Source: Bacteroidota bacterium
GTDB lineage: Bacteria; Bacteroidota; Bacteroidia; Chitinophagales; Saprospiraceae
Direction: 5' to 3'
NCBI GenBank assembly: GCA_016234735.1
Contig: JACRAN010000182.1
Coordinates: forward strand, 1-44,320
Length of the DNA stretch: 44,320 nt
Of this stretch, positions 15,704 to 25,527 are shown piece after piece (positions within the stretch are counted from its first letter, which is position 1; each line of letters begins with the position of its first letter). The translations under genes and the position numbers were made by a program. A model generated the notes under the pieces. It was not told where the DNA came from, did no database searches, and saw only the letters and a program-made list of their open reading frames with translations.

Positions 15704-18700
15704 ATGAAAAAAGACTTACACCAATCAAAACTGCTCACGAGTTTTAGCCGATGGGAAAATGGTTTGAAAACGTTTTCCACCACCCTGCTTTTCCTCGCAG
15801 CCCTCCAGATGGCCAATGCCCAGTTGAATGTCACCCTGCAAAGCGTCAACCCGCTGTGCGGGGGGTTCTCCACGGGCAGCATCACCGCCTTCCCGACCGG
15901 GGGAACGACACCCTACACCTACCTGTGGAGCAACGGTGCCACCACCAACCCGATAACGTTGCTCCCCGTTGGCACCTACACCGTCACCGTCACCAGTGCC
16001 AACGGCATGACGGGCACTGCTACCAGGACCCTCACGGCACCGCCTCCCCTCATCGTGGACATCCAGGTGAACACCTGCGCCGTGCCGGGTTCCATGACTG
16101 TCTTCGTGACCGGCGGCATTCCACCGTACATGTACATGTGGAGCAACGGCGGTTCCACCCCCACCATTTCCAACCTCCCGCCCGGCGAGTACTGCATCAC
16201 GGTGATGGATGCCAACAACTGCGGGTACATCACCTGCGAGTTCATCGGGCCGCCCATCTCCGTGCAGGTGACCACTACGCCGGTCGTGTGCGGCGGCACG
16301 TCGGGCGGTACGGCAACCGCCACCGTGACGGGAGGCGCAGCGCCGTTTTCGTACCTGTGGAACAACGGTGAAACCACACAGACCATCGACACGCTACCGC
16401 CCGGCTCGTACACCGTGACGGTGACCGCCACCAACGGCTGCACCGCCTCGGCCAGCGGCAGCGTGGCACTCACCGCAGGGAATTTTGCGGTGAACCTCTC
16501 CGTGAACCAACCGACCTGCCAGGGCAGCAACACCGGCAGCATCACCGCCGTGCCGAACGGCGGGATGATGCCTCTGACTTACATTTGGAGCAACGGAGCT
16601 ACCACCCAATTTATCAGCAACCTGCCCGCCGGAACCTACTCGGTGACGGTGACGGATGCTTTCGGCTGCACCGCTGCCAAGTCAACAACGCTGATTTACC
16701 AAAGCAATATTTTGTTGAACATCACCCCGACCAACCCGACCTGCGCCGGAACGAACAACGGTTCGGCCATTGCCTCGGCCAGCGGCGGCGTGCTCCCGTA
16801 CAGTTTTGTTTGGAGCAATGGCAGCACCGGCCCTGGCATCATGAATCTCGCCGCCGGAACCTACTCTGTGACCGTGACGGATGCGTTGGGTTGCACCAAA
16901 AATGCGTCGGTGACGCTGACCGCTCCGCCCGCATTCACCATCAGCGTCACGGCCACGAACGCCAGCCATTGCGGAGCAACCAACGGAACAGCAACTGCCA
17001 CGCCCGTCAGTGGTGGCTCGCCGCCCTACTCGTATCTGTGGAGCAACGGCGGCATTTCGCAAACGCTGAACAACCTGCCCGCCGGAACTTACTCGGTGAC
17101 GGTGACTTCTTCGCAAAGCTGCACGGCGACTGGCTCGGTCACGGTCACGCAACCCATGACGCTGGACGTTTCCATCACAGGAACGAACCTCGTTTGCGGG
17201 AACGACAACAACGGCACCCTCACAGCCAACGTCCTGTACGGAACGCCGCCGTACACCTTCGTTTGGAGCAATGGTGGCGCTTCGCAAACGCTGAATAACC
17301 TGCCCGCCGGAACCTACACCGTGACCGTGACCAGCTCGGAAGGCTGCTCCGGCACGGCTACGAAAACCATCATTGGCAACCCGCCCATCAACCTGAACAT
17401 TGCGGTACAGCATGTGGAATGCTTCGGAACGGCCACTGGCAGCGCCTCGGCCACAGTGGGCGGCGGCACCCCGCCACTCAGCTACGCCTGGAGCAACGGT
17501 GCCAACACATCGTCGGTGAACAACCTCGCCGCCGGGGCGTACACGCTCACCGTGACCGACAATGTCGGCTGCTCGAAGGTGCAGGGCGTGACCATCAACC
17601 AGCCAAACCCACTGTCGTTGACGTTCAACAACTCGCCGGGAAGCTGCGGAGCCGATGGTTTCAGCACCGTGCTGGTGACGGGCGGAACGGCACCGTTCAC
17701 GTACTTGTGGAGCAACGGTGCCACCACTTCTACCATTGCCAACCTCGCTCCCGGCACCTACTCCGTGACCGTTACCGATGCCAATGGTTGCACTGCTTCC
17801 GGCAGCACAGTCATCGTGGCGTATCCGCAAATGAACCTCATCGTGACGGCCACCAACACCACCTGCAACGGCCTGATGGACGGCACCGCCACTGCCAACG
17901 TGACCGGCGGAACAGCGCCATTTGCGTTTTTTTGGAACAACGGGGCGACCACGCAGACCATCACCAACTTGCCGCCAGGCACGTACCTCGTCACCGTGAC
18001 GGACGGCAATGGTTGCACCAAAACCGGCTCGGCCAGTGTGCTGCTGGGCGCAGGGTTGAGCGTCAGCGTCAACGCCCCAAGCTACGTTTGCCCAGGCAGC
18101 ACGGCATCGGCATCGGCCAATGCCACAGGCGGCAACGGCGTGTTCAGCTACCTGTGGTCGAATGGCCAGACCACCCAAACCGCCATCAACCTCACGCCCG
18201 GTACCTACTCGGTGACGGTGACGGACAGCCAGGGATGTTTCGGCTCGGCATCGGTGACGCTGCTGGCGGGCGGCAATTTCACCATCAGCGGCGGTGTGCA
18301 GGACGTGAACTGTTTTGGCCAAACCAACGGCAGCGTCACGCTGAACGTGACGGGCGGCATTTTACCCTACAACTATTTGTGGAGCAACGGCGGCACGACA
18401 GCCAACATCGGAAACCTTGCCGCAGGCAGCTACACCGTGACGGTGACGGATGCCACGGGTTGTTCCAAAACGCAAAGTTTCACCGTCGGGCAACCGGCGC
18501 AGTTGCAGGTGACGGTGACTGCCGTGAACGGCATTTGCGGAGCGCTCGGTTCGGCAACCGCCAACCCGACCGGCGGCTCGCCAGGCTACCTGTACCTGTG
18601 GAGCAACGGCCAAACCACTCAAACCGTGACCAACCTGCCAGCCGGCAATTACTCGCTCACCGTGACCGACTCGCACGGCTGCACGGCGGTGAAAACTTTC

Positions 18701-20422
18701 CAGATTGCGGTGATTTCGCCGCCGAGTTGTTCGGTTATTTTGACCAACCCCATCTCCAGCCTCGGTGGCAGCGATGGAAAATTGACGGCTTCGGTGAGCA
18801 ATGGCACCGCCCCGTTCAGCTACCTGTGGAGCAACGGCCAGACCACGCAAACGGCCACCAACCTTGGTCCCGGCACCTACATCGTGACCGTCACCGATGC
18901 CAACAGTTGCACGACGACATGCAGCTTCACGCTGTACGAACCGGCCAAGCTGGGCGATTTCACCTGGATGGACACGGACGAGGACGGCATCCAAGATGCA
19001 GGCGAGTTGGGCTTCGGCGGGGTGCCGGTGAGCATCACCGGCACGACCCTCAACGGCAACACGTTCAATGCCAGCGCCACCACCGCCCCGAACGGCATGT
19101 ACATGTTCGTGGTGCAACCCGGCTCGTACAAACTGACGTTCGGCATACCCATCGGGTACCTGCTGAGTCCGCACAACCAGGGCAGCAACGATGCCATCGA
19201 CAGCGACGTGAACCCGCTCACGTCCATGACCCCGTTCATTCCCATCGCCTCCGGCGAAATCAACCTGACCATCGACGGCGGCTACCACCTTGCCCCGCCC
19301 TGCGACAACGTGACCGTGCCCGGTACCATCTGCTGCGACCAGACGCTCTGCGGCCCCGGCAACGACCCGGCACCCATCACGGGTGTCGTTCCGCCGGGCG
19401 GCGGCTCCGGTACACTCGAATTCCTGTGGATGTTCCACAACGAACCCGGCCCGTTCAACATGAACACCTGGACGGCCATCCCGACGGCCACCGGGCCCAA
19501 CTACGACCCGGGACCGCTGTACGAAACTACCTACTTCGTGCGCTGTGTACGGCGGGAAAATTGCATCCAGTTCCTCGAATCGAACATCGTGACCATCACG
19601 GTGGATACGGTGGCGGTGGCGCTCATTGATGCACTCGACCTCGCCTGCGTGGGCGACCCGGTCGATTTCACGGCCTACGACAACGGCCCCGGTGCCACGT
19701 ACAGTTGGAACTTCGGCGACGGTGTCCCTGCCACTGCGAACACGCAATTTGTGCCCGGTGTGGTTTGGAATACTTTCGGGGTAAAAACCGTCACGCTCTC
19801 CGTGACGAGGAACGGCTGCACTTCGACCGCCATCCACCTGATTTCCATTTCCAACAGCCCGACGATTTGCGGCAATGCGCTGATTATCAGTGGCAATGCC
19901 GTTGGCGCAACGAGCGTGATGGTGGACTGGATTTACCCTGCACTGCTGACGGAGGGAGCCGTTTTCGAGGTGGAATGGGCGTGGGAAGGTGGGCCGTTCG
20001 AGTCGCTGGGCGGCTCGGACGAGGCCATTGAGGTGAGCAATTTCATGCACTTCAAGCTGATGCACCATGCTGCACGGCGGGGAACGAACGCCTACCGGGT
20101 GAAGTTCACCGGGATCGACGGCAGCATCACCTGGTCGAACACGGTACAGGTCTGGGTACCGGGCGGCTACAACCTGGGGCTGGTGTTCCCAAACCCGTTC
20201 ACCGAAGTGCTGCATGTTGAAATCAACGACCGCTACGAAGCGGCGGAAATCACCTGCGAACTTTTCACCGCCGAAGGCCGCCTGCTGGCCACGCAGTCCA
20301 TCCCTGCCGAAGCCCTGTCGGCCACGATGCAGACGAACAGCCTGCCGCAGGGGCTGTACTTCCTGGTGTTGAAATTCGACGGAAGGGTGCAGAAAGTAGT
20401 GAAGGTGGTGAAGCGGCTGTGA
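15704..20422 (+). CDS. SprB-repeat cell-surface protein with T9SS sorting domain
   Basis: A 1572-residue surface protein, probably an adhesin. An unusually long signal region (about 1-40, ending ANAQ) is followed by 14 tandem SprB repeats (PF13573), each about 70-75 residues, built around LWSNG-TTQT-NLPPGTYSVTVTD-NGCT. Next come an SdrD B-like domain (LGDFTWMDTDEDGIQD, about 1085-1190), a cysteine-rich linker, a PKD-like domain (YSWNFGDG, about 1310-1390) and a C-terminal T9SS type A sorting domain (VFPNPFTEVLHVEI ... KVVKRL). SprB of Flavobacterium johnsoniae, with the same repeats, is the mobile gliding adhesin; this protein is much shorter, so a role in gliding is only possible, not shown. 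No gldN/sprA-type partners are in the window. Strong Thr/Ser/Gly bias keeps other frames open over long stretches. Confidence 0.95.
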   Translation: MKKDLHQSKLLTSFSRWENGLKTFSTTLLFLAALQMANAQLNVTLQSVNPLCGGFSTGSITAFPTGGTTPYTYLWSNGATTNPITLLPVGTYTVTVTSANGMTGTATRTLTAPPPLIVDIQVNTCAVPGSMTVFVTGGIPPYMYMWSNGGSTPTISNLPPGEYCITVMDANNCGYITCEFIGPPISVQVTTTPVVCGGTSGGTATATVTGGAAPFSYLWNNGETTQTIDTLPPGSYTVTVTATNGCTASASGSVALTAGNFAVNLSVNQPTCQGSNTGSITAVPNGGMMPLTYIWSNGATTQFISNLPAGTYSVTVTDAFGCTAAKSTTLIYQSNILLNITPTNPTCAGTNNGSAIASASGGVLPYSFVWSNGSTGPGIMNLAAGTYSVTVTDALGCTKNASVTLTAPPAFTISVTATNASHCGATNGTATATPVSGGSPPYSYLWSNGGISQTLNNLPAGTYSVTVTSSQSCTATGSVTVTQPMTLDVSITGTNLVCGNDNNGTLTANVLYGTPPYTFVWSNGGASQTLNNLPAGTYTVTVTSSEGCSGTATKTIIGNPPINLNIAVQHVECFGTATGSASATVGGGTPPLSYAWSNGANTSSVNNLAAGAYTLTVTDNVGCSKVQGVTINQPNPLSLTFNNSPGSCGADGFSTVLVTGGTAPFTYLWSNGATTSTIANLAPGTYSVTVTDANGCTASGSTVIVAYPQMNLIVTATNTTCNGLMDGTATANVTGGTAPFAFFWNNGATTQTITNLPPGTYLVTVTDGNGCTKTGSASVLLGAGLSVSVNAPSYVCPGSTASASANATGGNGVFSYLWSNGQTTQTAINLTPGTYSVTVTDSQGCFGSASVTLLAGGNFTISGGVQDVNCFGQTNGSVTLNVTGGILPYNYLWSNGGTTANIGNLAAGSYTVTVTDATGCSKTQSFTVGQPAQLQVTVTAVNGICGALGSATANPTGGSPGYLYLWSNGQTTQTVTNLPAGNYSLTVTDSHGCTAVKTFQIAVISPPSCSVILTNPISSLGGSDGKLTASVSNGTAPFSYLWSNGQTTQTATNLGPGTYIVTVTDANSCTTTCSFTLYEPAKLGDFTWMDTDEDGIQDAGELGFGGVPVSITGTTLNGNTFNASATTAPNGMYMFVVQPGSYKLTFGIPIGYLLSPHNQGSNDAIDSDVNPLTSMTPFIPIASGEINLTIDGGYHLAPPCDNVTVPGTICCDQTLCGPGNDPAPITGVVPPGGGSGTLEFLWMFHNEPGPFNMNTWTAIPTATGPNYDPGPLYETTYFVRCVRRENCIQFLESNIVTITVDTVAVALIDALDLACVGDPVDFTAYDNGPGATYSWNFGDGVPATANTQFVPGVVWNTFGVKTVTLSVTRNGCTSTAIHLISISNSPTICGNALIISGNAVGATSVMVDWIYPALLTEGAVFEVEWAWEGGPFESLGGSDEAIEVSNFMHFKLMHHAARRGTNAYRVKFTGIDGSITWSNTVQVWVPGGYNLGLVFPNPFTEVLHVEINDRYEAAEITCELFTAEGRLLATQSIPAEALSATMQTNSLPQGLYFLVLKFDGRVQKVVKVVKRL

Positions 20423-20511
20423 TTTTCAACGCAAAGGCGCAAAGAAGGAGAGTTTTTCAGGTAGAATTACCCGATACATCCTCTCCTTCTTTGCGCCTTT
20501 GCATTGAAAAT
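20422..20511. repeat. 31-bp palindromic repeat at the stop of the SprB-repeat gene
   Basis: Arms 20422-20452 and 20481-20511 match over 31 bp with one mismatch and a 28-nt spacer; the core word is GCAAAGGCGCAAAGAAGG. The left arm starts on the last base of the stop codon. It can form a very stable hairpin and may serve as a terminator. Confidence 0.85.
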
Positions 20512-20520
20512 AAAAAGAAA

Positions 20521-20549
20521 TTGAATTTCCGAATTTCCCCTTATTTTTA
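20521..20549 (+). promoter_or_regulatory. Promoter-like sequence upstream of the HYR/dockerin-like gene
   Basis: TTG (20521-20523), an 18-bp spacer and TATTTTTA (20542-20549), one base off TAnnTTTG. The following ~200 nt to the start at 20758 hold no recognised element. Confidence 0.5.
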
Positions 20550-20757
20550 GCCCACGATTTCAAAAGTGCGCCACCCGGTGGCATTCAAGGAAACACTTAC
20601 CTCTGTTCGTTAAGGGACAACAATTCATTGTGCGATTTCAAGGCTGGAAAATAATCTCTGACACCCGATGCGCAGCTTGCGGCTGCGGCTTTGTGGCATC
20701 CAAACAATATCCGGTTGCCACGCCGTAGCCATTGGCCCGCATCCAAAAACCTGTACC

Positions 20758-23700
20758 ATGAACTGTATTACGTTCCACAACTCCTGCATTCGCCATGCCT
20801 TCATCGCCTGTTGTTTTCCCTGGCTTGTTCCGGCGGAAACATTTGCCGCCCGCCCCCTCGTGCTCACCTGCCCCGATGCCGTTACCATCACGGCGGCGCA
20901 GGGTGAGTGCGATGCGCTACTCGATTTTTCCACGCTCGACTGGAGCAGCACTGTGCCGCTGACGGACACGCTGTTCGACCCTGGGCCAGGGTTTGCCTTT
21001 CCGGTCGGCATCACAGAAGTCACGCTCACCGTCACCGAATCGGGCGGCGGCATGGCCTCGTGTACTTTTGAGGTGACGGTATTGCCGTTCAGTAACACGA
21101 TGGTGTGCGACGACAACATTCCTGTTGATTTGGACACCACCTGCACCCGTGAAGTCACTTACGACATGATTCTTGAAGGGTTTTTCTGTCCTGATGAGTA
21201 TCAAGTCAACATCCTCGGTCCAAATGGAGGATTCTTTGGAAACGTAGTCGATGTTTCATACGTCGGCCCCGAGGAGCACACGGTCAAAGTAACGAACACA
21301 CTGACCGGGCAGTCTTGCTGGGGCACCATCATCGTGCAGGCCAGCACGTTGCCGATGGGCATCACTTGCCCCACCGACACTTTGATTTTGTGCAACAGCC
21401 CCATTGACTCGACTACACTCGGCACACCTGGCTTTTTCAGTTGTTTCGAGCCAGACCTGATTGCGCTTTCCCACTTCGACAACCTGACGCTTTCGCCTTG
21501 CGGCGACGACATTGCTTTTGAACTCAACCGGACCTGGGTGGCTACCGATACGTTTGGCAACAACAGGCAGTGCATCCAGCACATCACCGCCCGGAGGGCT
21601 GCATTGAGTGAAATTGTTTTCCCAGATGACGTGACTATCCCTTGCAGTGGAACGGAGAACTACGAAGCATTGGCGGACACGAGCCTGACCGGCATTCCAT
21701 TGCTCAATGGGCTGTCGCCAATATCGCAGTCATGCGGCATCGGCCTCGTCGTGTTTTCCGACAGCGTGATGAACGTCTGTGGGGCAAGCTATGAGATCAT
21801 GCGCAACTGGCTCGTGTTCGACGATTGTGCCGACACGTCGCTGACCCACACACAGTTCATCAGCATCATCGATAACGAGGCACCCGTGTTCACCATACCC
21901 GACACCATTTTTATCAGCACCGACGGCGTTTGCGGGCTGGATGCTTTTTTCCCTTCGGTAAACATGCAGCAGGAATGTTCGCCCTTCGAGGTAGTCATGC
22001 AGACCCCCTGGAACGTCACCAACTCTAACGGTGGCTATGTCGGCGTAAACACCATTGCCGGCGAATACATTGGCACCTACACCGTCACCGATGCCTGCGG
22101 CAATGTGGCTATTGACACGGTTCTGCTGCTTGTGACGGATGGCACTATCTCGCAATGCCCTGAAAACCAGACTATTACCTGTGATTTTTATACTGAAAAC
22201 CTCGAAGTAGGGTTGGCCGCTGGCGACTGGCCAGTGCTCGCCGGGTTCGGCTACCCGTCCCTGTTTGTCAACTGCCCGCTCACCGCAACGGAAGCAGTGC
22301 AGGTCAACGTCAATGGCTGCGGCGAAGGCACCATCGTGCGCACAATGGGCACGGAGGAAGCGCCCGACCAATGCCAGCAGACCATCGAGGTGGTGCATGT
22401 CTCCGATTTCGTCGTGGAGTTCCCGGCGGATATCACGATCACCTGCGGCCAGTCGCCATTTGATGCGGGCGAGCCGGAAATCCTCTACGGCAGTTGCGAA
22501 AACATCGGCCTCAGTTACACCGACCAGGTGTTCACGGTCACACCCGATGCCTGCTTCAAAATCCTGCGCACCTGGGTAGTGAAAAACACGTGCATCGCCG
22601 ATACGACCAACCCGGTCGTGGAGGTGCCGGAAAACCAACTCGGCCTCCCAAACTGCGACCTCGACGGGGATGGCGATTGCGACAACCGCACTTTTCGGGA
22701 CAGTTGGACGGCTGCCAGCCAGCCAACCGACCCTGGCAGCAATGCCTGGGACGGCTACATCACCTACGAGCAGGTCATCAAAATCATTGACTATGTTGAC
22801 CCCATCTTCACAGCTGGCTGTACCATTCCTAATGTTTGCGTGGACAGCAGTCAGTGTGCCGGGACGGTGCTAATTCCGATGCAAGCAATTGGGGAATGTG
22901 GCTTGTACATATTGACCGCACAAATAAAAATAGGCGGCGTATGGCTCAATGGTTTGGGAACTTATACGAACGTTCCCCCCGGCACTTACAATGTCAGGTA
23001 CGTTGCAGCGGACCAATGCAACAACCAGACCCAGTGCCTGACGACGGTGAAGGTGGTGGATTGCATAGCGCCGACGGCGGTATGTGAAAGCAGTTTCACG
23101 GTATCTCTCAACCAGTCCTGGACGGCAGAATTCTCTCCCGATGATTTTGATGCAGGCAGTTTCGACAATTGCCCGGGCACGTTGCAAGTCTCTTTCAGCC
23201 AGGATATGAGCGAAACTGTCAGGATATACACTTGTGACGACCTGGGGCAAAACCCAGTCATTATTTGGGTAACCGACATGGCAGGCAACCAAAGCTTCTG
23301 TGAAACCTTTGTCATCGTTCAAATGCAAGGGGCAGCTGATTGTGAATCCCCTGATTGGGCAGGCTTGATTCACACAGAGGATGACCTGGGAATCTCAAAT
23401 GTGAGTGTCACGTTATCCGGTGTCACCGTCGTTACGGACACCAATGGATTTTATCCGGCCAATGCATTTGGGAATTTCCCGGACGGCCTTTTGACCCCCT
23501 ACAAAAATGACACGCCGCTGAATGGGGTTTCCACTTTCGATATTGTACTGATTACCAAGCATATCTTGAACTCTACACTGCTCGATAGCCCTTACAAAAT
23601 CATTGCTGCGGATGCCAACCACTCCAACAGCGTGACCACTTTTGATGTTGTCACGATCCGACGGCTGATTTTGGGTGAAATACCGGCATTCCCAAACAAC

Positions 23701-23892
23701 ACCTCCTGGCGGTTCGTGCCGGACTCGTTTGTTTTTCCAAACCCCATGTACCCATTTGCAACTGCATTCCCGGAGACAATCATCATTTCGCCGCCTTATC
23801 TGCCAGAATATTTTGATTTTGTTGGCCTTAAAGTAGGCGATGTCAACAACAGCGCCGCCGTCAATTTCGCATCAGCCCCGGCCAATGATTGA
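20758..23892 (+). CDS. Large secreted HYR-like protein with C-terminal dockerin-like repeats
   Basis: A 1044-residue, cysteine-rich exported protein. The start at 20758 puts a hydrophobic signal-like segment near residues 12-30; an upstream in-frame start at 20668 lacks one. Most of the protein is made of repeated beta-sandwich modules resembling HYR domains (ITCPTDTLILC, DNEAPVFTIP, TYTVTDACGNVAIDTV, DNCPGTLQVSFS, VTDMAGNQSFC). The end, about residues 920-1040, has two dockerin-like loops (GVSTFDIVLITKHIL and ADANHSNSVTTFDVVTIRRLILG) and a third Asp/Asn motif GDVNNSA. Related Saprospiraceae proteins generally continue into further domains and a sorting domain; here the protein stops 12 residues later, with a palindrome beginning beside the stop codon. 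Function unknown; a matrix or adhesion role is inference. Confidence 0.85.
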   Translation: MNCITFHNSCIRHAFIACCFPWLVPAETFAARPLVLTCPDAVTITAAQGECDALLDFSTLDWSSTVPLTDTLFDPGPGFAFPVGITEVTLTVTESGGGMASCTFEVTVLPFSNTMVCDDNIPVDLDTTCTREVTYDMILEGFFCPDEYQVNILGPNGGFFGNVVDVSYVGPEEHTVKVTNTLTGQSCWGTIIVQASTLPMGITCPTDTLILCNSPIDSTTLGTPGFFSCFEPDLIALSHFDNLTLSPCGDDIAFELNRTWVATDTFGNNRQCIQHITARRAALSEIVFPDDVTIPCSGTENYEALADTSLTGIPLLNGLSPISQSCGIGLVVFSDSVMNVCGASYEIMRNWLVFDDCADTSLTHTQFISIIDNEAPVFTIPDTIFISTDGVCGLDAFFPSVNMQQECSPFEVVMQTPWNVTNSNGGYVGVNTIAGEYIGTYTVTDACGNVAIDTVLLLVTDGTISQCPENQTITCDFYTENLEVGLAAGDWPVLAGFGYPSLFVNCPLTATEAVQVNVNGCGEGTIVRTMGTEEAPDQCQQTIEVVHVSDFVVEFPADITITCGQSPFDAGEPEILYGSCENIGLSYTDQVFTVTPDACFKILRTWVVKNTCIADTTNPVVEVPENQLGLPNCDLDGDGDCDNRTFRDSWTAASQPTDPGSNAWDGYITYEQVIKIIDYVDPIFTAGCTIPNVCVDSSQCAGTVLIPMQAIGECGLYILTAQIKIGGVWLNGLGTYTNVPPGTYNVRYVAADQCNNQTQCLTTVKVVDCIAPTAVCESSFTVSLNQSWTAEFSPDDFDAGSFDNCPGTLQVSFSQDMSETVRIYTCDDLGQNPVIIWVTDMAGNQSFCETFVIVQMQGAADCESPDWAGLIHTEDDLGISNVSVTLSGVTVVTDTNGFYPANAFGNFPDGLLTPYKNDTPLNGVSTFDIVLITKHILNSTLLDSPYKIIAADANHSNSVTTFDVVTIRRLILGEIPAFPNNTSWRFVPDSFVFPNPMYPFATAFPETIIISPPYLPEYFDFVGLKVGDVNNSAAVNFASAPAND

Positions 23893-23897
23893 CCAAC

Positions 23898-23948
23898 GAC
23901 GAGTGACGATTGGTGAAAATGCTGCAAACTCACCAATCGTCACTCGTC
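23898..23948. repeat. Perfect 19-bp palindrome after the HYR/dockerin-like gene
   Basis: GACGAGTGACGATTGGTGA (23898-23916) and its exact complement (23930-23948) with a 13-nt loop, starting 6 bp after the stop codon. Flanking ATTGACnAACG words extend the symmetry imperfectly. Probable terminator or repeat element. Confidence 0.85.
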
Positions 23949-24001
23949 AATCCCCGTTCGTCAATCTGATGATGCCCCGCTTTTCATTTCTCCGAATAAA
24001 T

Positions 24002-24009
24002 TATCTTTG
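24002..24009 (+). promoter_or_regulatory. Promoter -7 box of ffh
   Basis: TATCTTTG exactly fits TAnnTTTG, 63 bp before the ffh start. No clear TTTG is present about 19 bp upstream. The leader includes tandem TTTTCAA words (24045-24063). Confidence 0.65.
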
Positions 24010-24071
24010 CCGCCGTTTGCCAGCGGGCAATGGACATTCTCCATTTTCAATTTTCAATTCTCAACTGAAAC

Positions 24072-25421
24072 ATGTTCGACAACCTATCCGATAAACTGGA
24101 CCTCGCCTTCAAATCGCTTACCGGCGAGCGAAAACTCACGGAACTCAACGTTGCGGAAAGTATCAAGGAAATACGCCGGGCGCTGGTGGCAGCGGACGTG
24201 AACTACACCATCGCCAAAGAATTTACCGAAAAAGTACGGGGGAAGGCACTCGGTACGCAGAACGTGCTGAAATCGGTGAACCCCGGCCAGTTGATGATCA
24301 AAATCGTCAGCGACGAGTTGACGGAACTGATGGGCGGTCAGGCCGCCGGCATCAACCTGAAAGGTTCGCCGTCGGTCATCCTGATTGCCGGCCTGCAAGG
24401 TTCGGGCAAGACAACGTTCAGTGGCAAGCTGGCGCATTTCCTCAAAACCAAGCGTCAGAAGCTGCCGCTGCTCGTTGCCTGCGACGTGTACCGCCCGGCG
24501 GCCATCGACCAGTTGGAGATTATCGGCGAGCAGATTTCGGTGCCGGTGTACAAGGAGTTGGAAAACAAAAACCCGGTGGAAATCGCCCTGAAGTCTATCG
24601 CCCACGCACAGGCGCACGGGTTCGACGTGGTGATTGTGGATACGGCGGGCCGCCTCGCCGTGGACGAGGAGATGATGCGGGAAATCACGAACGTACGGGA
24701 GGCGATTTCACCGAACGAAACGTTGTTCGTGGTCGATTCGATGACCGGCCAGGATGCGGTGAACACGGCAAAAACTTTCAACGACCGCCTGAATTTCGAC
24801 GGCGTGGTGCTGACCAAGATGGACGGCGACACCCGTGGCGGTGCGGCGCTTTCGATAAAATACACCGTTGGGAAGCCCATCAAGTACGTGAGCATGGGCG
24901 AAAAAATGGACACGCTCGACGTGTTTTACCCCGAACGGATGGCGCAGCGCATCCTCGGCATGGGCGACATCGTGAGCTTGGTGGAGAAAGCGCAGGAACA
25001 GTTTGATGAGGTGGAAGCCAAGCGGTTGGAGAAAAAAATCATGAAGAACAAGTTCGACTTCAATGATTTTCTCAGCCAAATCAAGCAAATCAGGAAAATG
25101 GGCGACATGAAATCGCTCATCAACATGATTCCCGGCATCGGCAAGGCCATGAAGGACGTGGACATCGACGACAAAGCCCTGAACCGGGTGGAGGCCATCA
25201 TTTTTTCCATGACCCCGGAGGAACGAAACAAGCCGGAACTCCTGAGCATGAGCCGCAAAAAACGCATCTCGTCAGGCAGCGGGCAGGACTTGAACCAACT
25301 CAACCTGTTCATCAAACAGTTCGACCAGATGCGCAAGATGATGCACCAGATGACGAAGATGCCCGGTTTTGCGCAGGGGAAAATGCCCCAGCCGATGAAG
25401 CAGGGGTTCAGGAGGCGGTGA
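24072..25421 (+). CDS. ffh: Signal recognition particle GTPase Ffh
   Basis: A 449-residue cytosolic GTPase that, with 4.5S RNA, binds signal sequences emerging from the ribosome and brings them to FtsY at the membrane. The N domain opens MFDNLSDKLDLAFKSLTG. The G domain has GLQGSGKTTFSGKLA (G1), DVYRPAAIDQL, DTAGR (G3) and TKMDGDTRGGAALS (G4 and following). The C-terminal M domain is methionine-rich (MIPGIGKAMKDV, MTPEERNKPELL, and the final M/Q/G/P-rich tail ending GFRRR). All domains are complete. It faces the homoserine dehydrogenase gene tail to tail, with 106 bp and no evident hairpin between. No SRP RNA gene is seen nearby. Confidence 0.98.
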   Translation: MFDNLSDKLDLAFKSLTGERKLTELNVAESIKEIRRALVAADVNYTIAKEFTEKVRGKALGTQNVLKSVNPGQLMIKIVSDELTELMGGQAAGINLKGSPSVILIAGLQGSGKTTFSGKLAHFLKTKRQKLPLLVACDVYRPAAIDQLEIIGEQISVPVYKELENKNPVEIALKSIAHAQAHGFDVVIVDTAGRLAVDEEMMREITNVREAISPNETLFVVDSMTGQDAVNTAKTFNDRLNFDGVVLTKMDGDTRGGAALSIKYTVGKPIKYVSMGEKMDTLDVFYPERMAQRILGMGDIVSLVEKAQEQFDEVEAKRLEKKIMKNKFDFNDFLSQIKQIRKMGDMKSLINMIPGIGKAMKDVDIDDKALNRVEAIIFSMTPEERNKPELLSMSRKKRISSGSGQDLNQLNLFIKQFDQMRKMMHQMTKMPGFAQGKMPQPMKQGFRRR

Positions 25422-25527
25422 GTATCCTGGTTTTGGAAAACATGCTGTCAACTTTACAAGCCCGACGATTGCATGACATAAAACTGAATGTCACACGCCC
25501 GCTACCCTACTCCATTCACCTGCAATA

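Noticed and set aside
16000-18900. Regular repeats that might suggest a CRISPR array
   Set aside because: The period of about 210-225 bp and the coding periodicity show they are protein repeats; there are no 20-50 bp identical repeats with unique spacers.
16682-20215. Long open frames (546 and 617 codons on the minus strand, 736 codons in another plus frame) inside the SprB-repeat gene
   Set aside because: They result from the repeated, GC-rich Thr/Asn/Gly codons of the real gene; no start signals, domains or signal peptides.
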